Shown here in pieces: positions 61,757 to 64,000 of a stretch of 64,000 nt of DNA. Under the pieces are notes generated by a model. That model was not told where the DNA came from. It did no database searches and worked only from the letters and a program-made list of their open reading frames with translations. The first letter of the stretch is position 1. Every line of letters begins with the position of its first letter. Position numbers and translations under genes: made by a program. Source of the stretch: Paracoccaceae bacterium (lineage in GTDB: Bacteria > Pseudomonadota > Alphaproteobacteria > Rhodobacterales > Rhodobacteraceae); the NCBI GenBank assembly GCA_020630695.1, contig JAHDIS010000006.1, forward strand, positions 22,439-86,438, read 5' to 3'.

Positions 61757-62686
61757 ATGGGTGGCAATGTCTGCAAAATTCTGAGCTTGGACGGCGGGGG
61801 AGCGAAAGGTTTCTACCCACTTGGTATCTTGCGCGAAGTAGAAGCTCTGCTGCCTCAGCCAATCCATGAAACGTTCGATCTCATCTTCGGCACCAGCACC
61901 GGATCGATCATCGCCGCTTTGCTGGCGACGGGGCGATCCGTCGACGAAATCCATGAATTGTACAAGGAGCATGTCCCTCCGATCATGCGTGCTTCCAGCA
62001 AGTCAGCGAAGACAGCGCGCTTGCGTGAGACCGGTGAGACAGTTTTCGGGGACGCGGGTTTCGATACGGTCAAAACCGGTCTAGGCATTGTTTCAACGAA
62101 ATGGCAGCTTGAGACGCCGTTGATTTTTAAGAGCCGTGAGACACAAGCTCACGGGCGCAGAGCGACGTTCGTACCAGGCTTCGGATGCAAACTGGCTGAT
62201 GCGATTGAAGCGTCATGCTCGGCTTACCCTTTCTTTGAAATTAAAACCCTGGAAACAGCCTCCGGTGACGTCGTTGAGTTGTTCGATGGCGGCTACTGCG
62301 CCAACAACCCAGCCCTGTACGCGCTAGCCGATGCGACCGTGGCGTTGGGTCATGCACCTGAGAACTGTCGGCTCCTGACCCTGGGATGTGGTCAGTATCC
62401 GGAACCGAAGCGCGGTTTCATCGCTCGCCAGATCAACAACTTCCTTCCGGTCCAGTTGCTCCAGAAAACGCTCGAGGTGAACACGGCTTCGATGGACCAG
62501 CTTCGGCGGCTACTCTATGCGAATGTGCCAACCGTTCGCATCAGCGACACGTACGATAAGCCGGAAATGGCAACAGACATGTTCGAGCATGACCCCCAGA
62601 AATTGAACCTCCTACGCCAGCAAGGTGTGGAGTCATTCGCGCGACGTGAGAAGGACGTCCGCCAACTGCTTTTGAGTGAGGATTAG
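61757..62686 (+). CDS. CBASS effector: patatin-like phospholipase (CapV type)
   Basis: A 309-residue patatin-like phospholipase. Oxyanion-hole motif DGGGAKG (12-18), nucleophile elbow GTSTG with Ser47, and catalytic Asp in LFDGGY (Asp177). In CBASS, CapV-type enzymes are activated by the cyclic nucleotide from the partner CD-NTase and degrade membrane phospholipids, killing the infected cell. The CD-NTase gene starts two bases downstream. ATG 61757 has GAAGGG upstream. Confidence 0.93.
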   Translation: MGGNVCKILSLDGGGAKGFYPLGILREVEALLPQPIHETFDLIFGTSTGSIIAALLATGRSVDEIHELYKEHVPPIMRASSKSAKTARLRETGETVFGDAGFDTVKTGLGIVSTKWQLETPLIFKSRETQAHGRRATFVPGFGCKLADAIEASCSAYPFFEIKTLETASGDVVELFDGGYCANNPALYALADATVALGHAPENCRLLTLGCGQYPEPKRGFIARQINNFLPVQLLQKTLEVNTASMDQLRRLLYANVPTVRISDTYDKPEMATDMFEHDPQKLNLLRQQGVESFARREKDVRQLLLSED

Positions 62687-62688
62687 TT

Positions 62689-63579
62689 ATGGCGATTCCA
62701 GAGGGTCAACTAGAGACATGGTCTCATCAGGGTTCGAAGGTGCAATCTGCGAGCACCTACCAAACGATCCGGGGCGTCTTGGATGACCCCAAATCACCCT
62801 ACTACAATTGGACGTACCGCATCTTCCTTCAGGGTTCTTATGGCAACGACACGAACATATATGCCGATAGCGATGTCGATGTCGTGATCTGCTTGACGTC
62901 GGTTTACTACGGCGACATCTCGCATCTGAATGACGCTGAGAAAGCCCGCTACGAAGCCAATCGATCACCTGGCGGCATGAGCTTTAGCGAGTTCAAGGCC
63001 CAGGTCCTCTCGTGGTTGAAGCACAAGTTCGGCGATGGCGTGAAAGCAGGGAAGAAGGCGATATTCATCCCTGGCAATGGTAGTCGGCGCGACGCCGACG
63101 TACTGGTGTGCGTGGCGAACAAGACGTTCACATCCTACCCTGAGTATGGAGACCCTACCTTAGTCGAGGGTGTGTGCTTCTGGACATCGGACAACGAAAA
63201 GATCGTCAACTATCCGAAGCAGCACCTCGAAAACTGCACCACAATGAATGGCGCGGCTTCCGGTCGGTTCAAGCCAAGCATTCGCGTGCTGAAGAACATG
63301 AGGAACGCGATGATCGAACACGGCTACATCAAGGCTGGCGTCGCACCCTCGTACTTTCTGGAGGGCATGCTCTCAAACGTTCCAACACAGAACTTCGTGG
63401 CAAGCCGCCAACAAACGTTCGAGAACTACATGCACTGGCTCCAGACGTGCCCGACTGGCGACCTGACATGCGCCAACGGCATTCACTACCTTTTGCGCGA
63501 CGGTCATTCAGCCTGCTGGAACGTAGCCGATTTCAATACGTTCAGGTCCTCGGCAGCACTGTTCTACAATCAGTGGTAG
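62689..63579 (+). CDS. CBASS CD-NTase (cGAS/DncV-like nucleotidyltransferase)
   Basis: A 296-residue cyclic-oligonucleotide synthase. The polymerase-beta-fold signature is LQGSYGNDTNIYADSDVDVV (about 47-66), with the metal-binding acids Asp62 and Asp64, and a third acid in RRDADVLVCV (about 130-140). In phage infection such enzymes make a cyclic di- or trinucleotide that activates the adjacent patatin. Two-base spacing to that gene indicates coupling. The product nucleotide is not predictable by eye. Confidence 0.93.
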   Translation: MAIPEGQLETWSHQGSKVQSASTYQTIRGVLDDPKSPYYNWTYRIFLQGSYGNDTNIYADSDVDVVICLTSVYYGDISHLNDAEKARYEANRSPGGMSFSEFKAQVLSWLKHKFGDGVKAGKKAIFIPGNGSRRDADVLVCVANKTFTSYPEYGDPTLVEGVCFWTSDNEKIVNYPKQHLENCTTMNGAASGRFKPSIRVLKNMRNAMIEHGYIKAGVAPSYFLEGMLSNVPTQNFVASRQQTFENYMHWLQTCPTGDLTCANGIHYLLRDGHSACWNVADFNTFRSSAALFYNQW

Positions 63580-63929
63580 CTACCGGTAGCGAACGCACAG
63601 AGCTAATACGGCACGGGCGTTTCTTGTTTGTTTGGTCTAGGGGGGCTACGGCTCGTGCAACCGACCTGCCAGAGTGTTCGCCACAATGTGAGTCTTCGCG
63701 CGTGTCTTCGAGACTCCAGCTTAAGCTTACCTTATTGTTTTTGTTGAATTTTAAAAGCACCACAGCATCCTCCTGTACTCGTTTCCTTAATTGTTGGTGC
63801 GAAACAACATTCAAACTTGAAAATTTATCGCTGGTTCACATATTCGATGGTAGGCGGAGTTTCCGCATCAATCTGAACTCATCTCGAAGACGGGTGTAAC
63901 CACGGTCGAGACCACCATGGAGGTGTGTC
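63580..63929 (+). other. non-coding stretch after the CD-NTase gene
   Basis: About 350 bp, rich in A/T in its right part, without a protein-like frame on either strand and without a recognised RNA gene. The gap is unusually long for a CBASS operon, so the next gene may have its own promoter. Confidence 0.4.
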
Positions 63930-64000
63930 TTGATCACAACCGACCCTATCGAATTCCAAAAGCAGATTGCTCTGGCGAACGAGCACCCAATCGCCCTACC
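63930..64000 (+). CDS. possible gene start, truncated by window end
   Basis: TTG 63930 follows a GGAGG site (63919-63923) with six-base spacing and opens a frame beginning MITTDPIEFQKQIALANEHP that runs off the window. An alternative frame from ATG 63917 is also open. Only about 23 codons are visible, so no function can be given; it could be a third CBASS gene. Confidence 0.35.
   Translation, partial: MITTDPIEFQKQIALANEHPIAL

Noticed and set aside
63174..63899. A 241-codon plus-strand frame overlapping the CD-NTase
   Set aside because: It is a frame-shifted shadow of the CD-NTase for most of its length and shows no recognisable domain after it.

Overview
The window looks like a chromosome segment from an alphaproteobacterium of the Rhodobacterales (Roseobacter group). 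Supporting points are the ClpS, HemF, RluE/TadA/RluB and Dtd proteins of alphaproteobacterial type, the abundance of TRAP transport and methylated-amine genes, and the GC-rich coding sequence. These are judgements from reading the sequence; no database was searched.

Region 1 (1-7600) is core metabolism and maintenance: the 3' part of a D-Ala-D-Ala carboxypeptidase gene, a HAD phosphatase, ClpS, an RsmC-like methyltransferase, an SDR with an altered active site, HemF, and the RNA-modification genes rluE, tadA and rluB. Region 2 (7669-15447) is a TelA/XpaC/SPFH envelope-stress cluster: two paralogous XpaC-like proteins, a 29-residue membrane microprotein between them, TelA, a DUF2927 lipoprotein, an SPFH-GYF protein and a zinc-ribbon membrane protein. 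Region 3 (15476-25484) has a PfkB-type sugar kinase behind a perfect LacI-type palindrome, dtd, and a complete type I secretion operon with its presumed substrate, a 1266-residue Ig-repeat adhesin.

Region 4 (25688-33270) is a catabolic cluster: a Gfo/Idh/MocA dehydrogenase, a GntR regulator, an SsuD-like flavin monooxygenase, an aldo-keto reductase, a flavin reductase and a TRAP transporter. The enzyme set matches the known oxidative sulfoquinovose (Smo) logic, but with a TRAP transporter and no glycosidase. Region 5 (33431-36862) holds an orphan HlyD-like adaptor, a Sel1 protein, a MauG/cytochrome c peroxidase-like protein and a NUDIX hydrolase.

Region 6 (37009-51041) combines an ornithine cyclodeaminase-family gene and an MttB-family methyltransferase gene that share a near-identical 20-bp palindrome; a GntR-DHDPS-aldehyde dehydrogenase-FAD oxidoreductase operon; an AroE paralogue; and, embedded among them, an unusual three-gene operon. 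That operon encodes two stand-alone sulfotransferases around a 1219-residue sulfotransferase-adenylation-carrier-SGNH-like fusion. It is the strongest candidate here for an undescribed biosynthetic system.

Region 7 (51424-64000) is a defence and mobile island that appears lower in GC. It has an operon of HTH regulator, PD-(D/E)XK/Eco57I-type restriction-methylase, CBS protein and DUF262-HNH protein; a divergent small HTH operon; a ribbon-helix-helix-like gene; an HUH-motif Rep-like protein preceded by nested inverted repeats; a serine recombinase with nearby repeated sites; and a CBASS pair (patatin phospholipase plus CD-NTase), followed by a possible gene running off the window. No tRNA, rRNA or CRISPR array was recognised.
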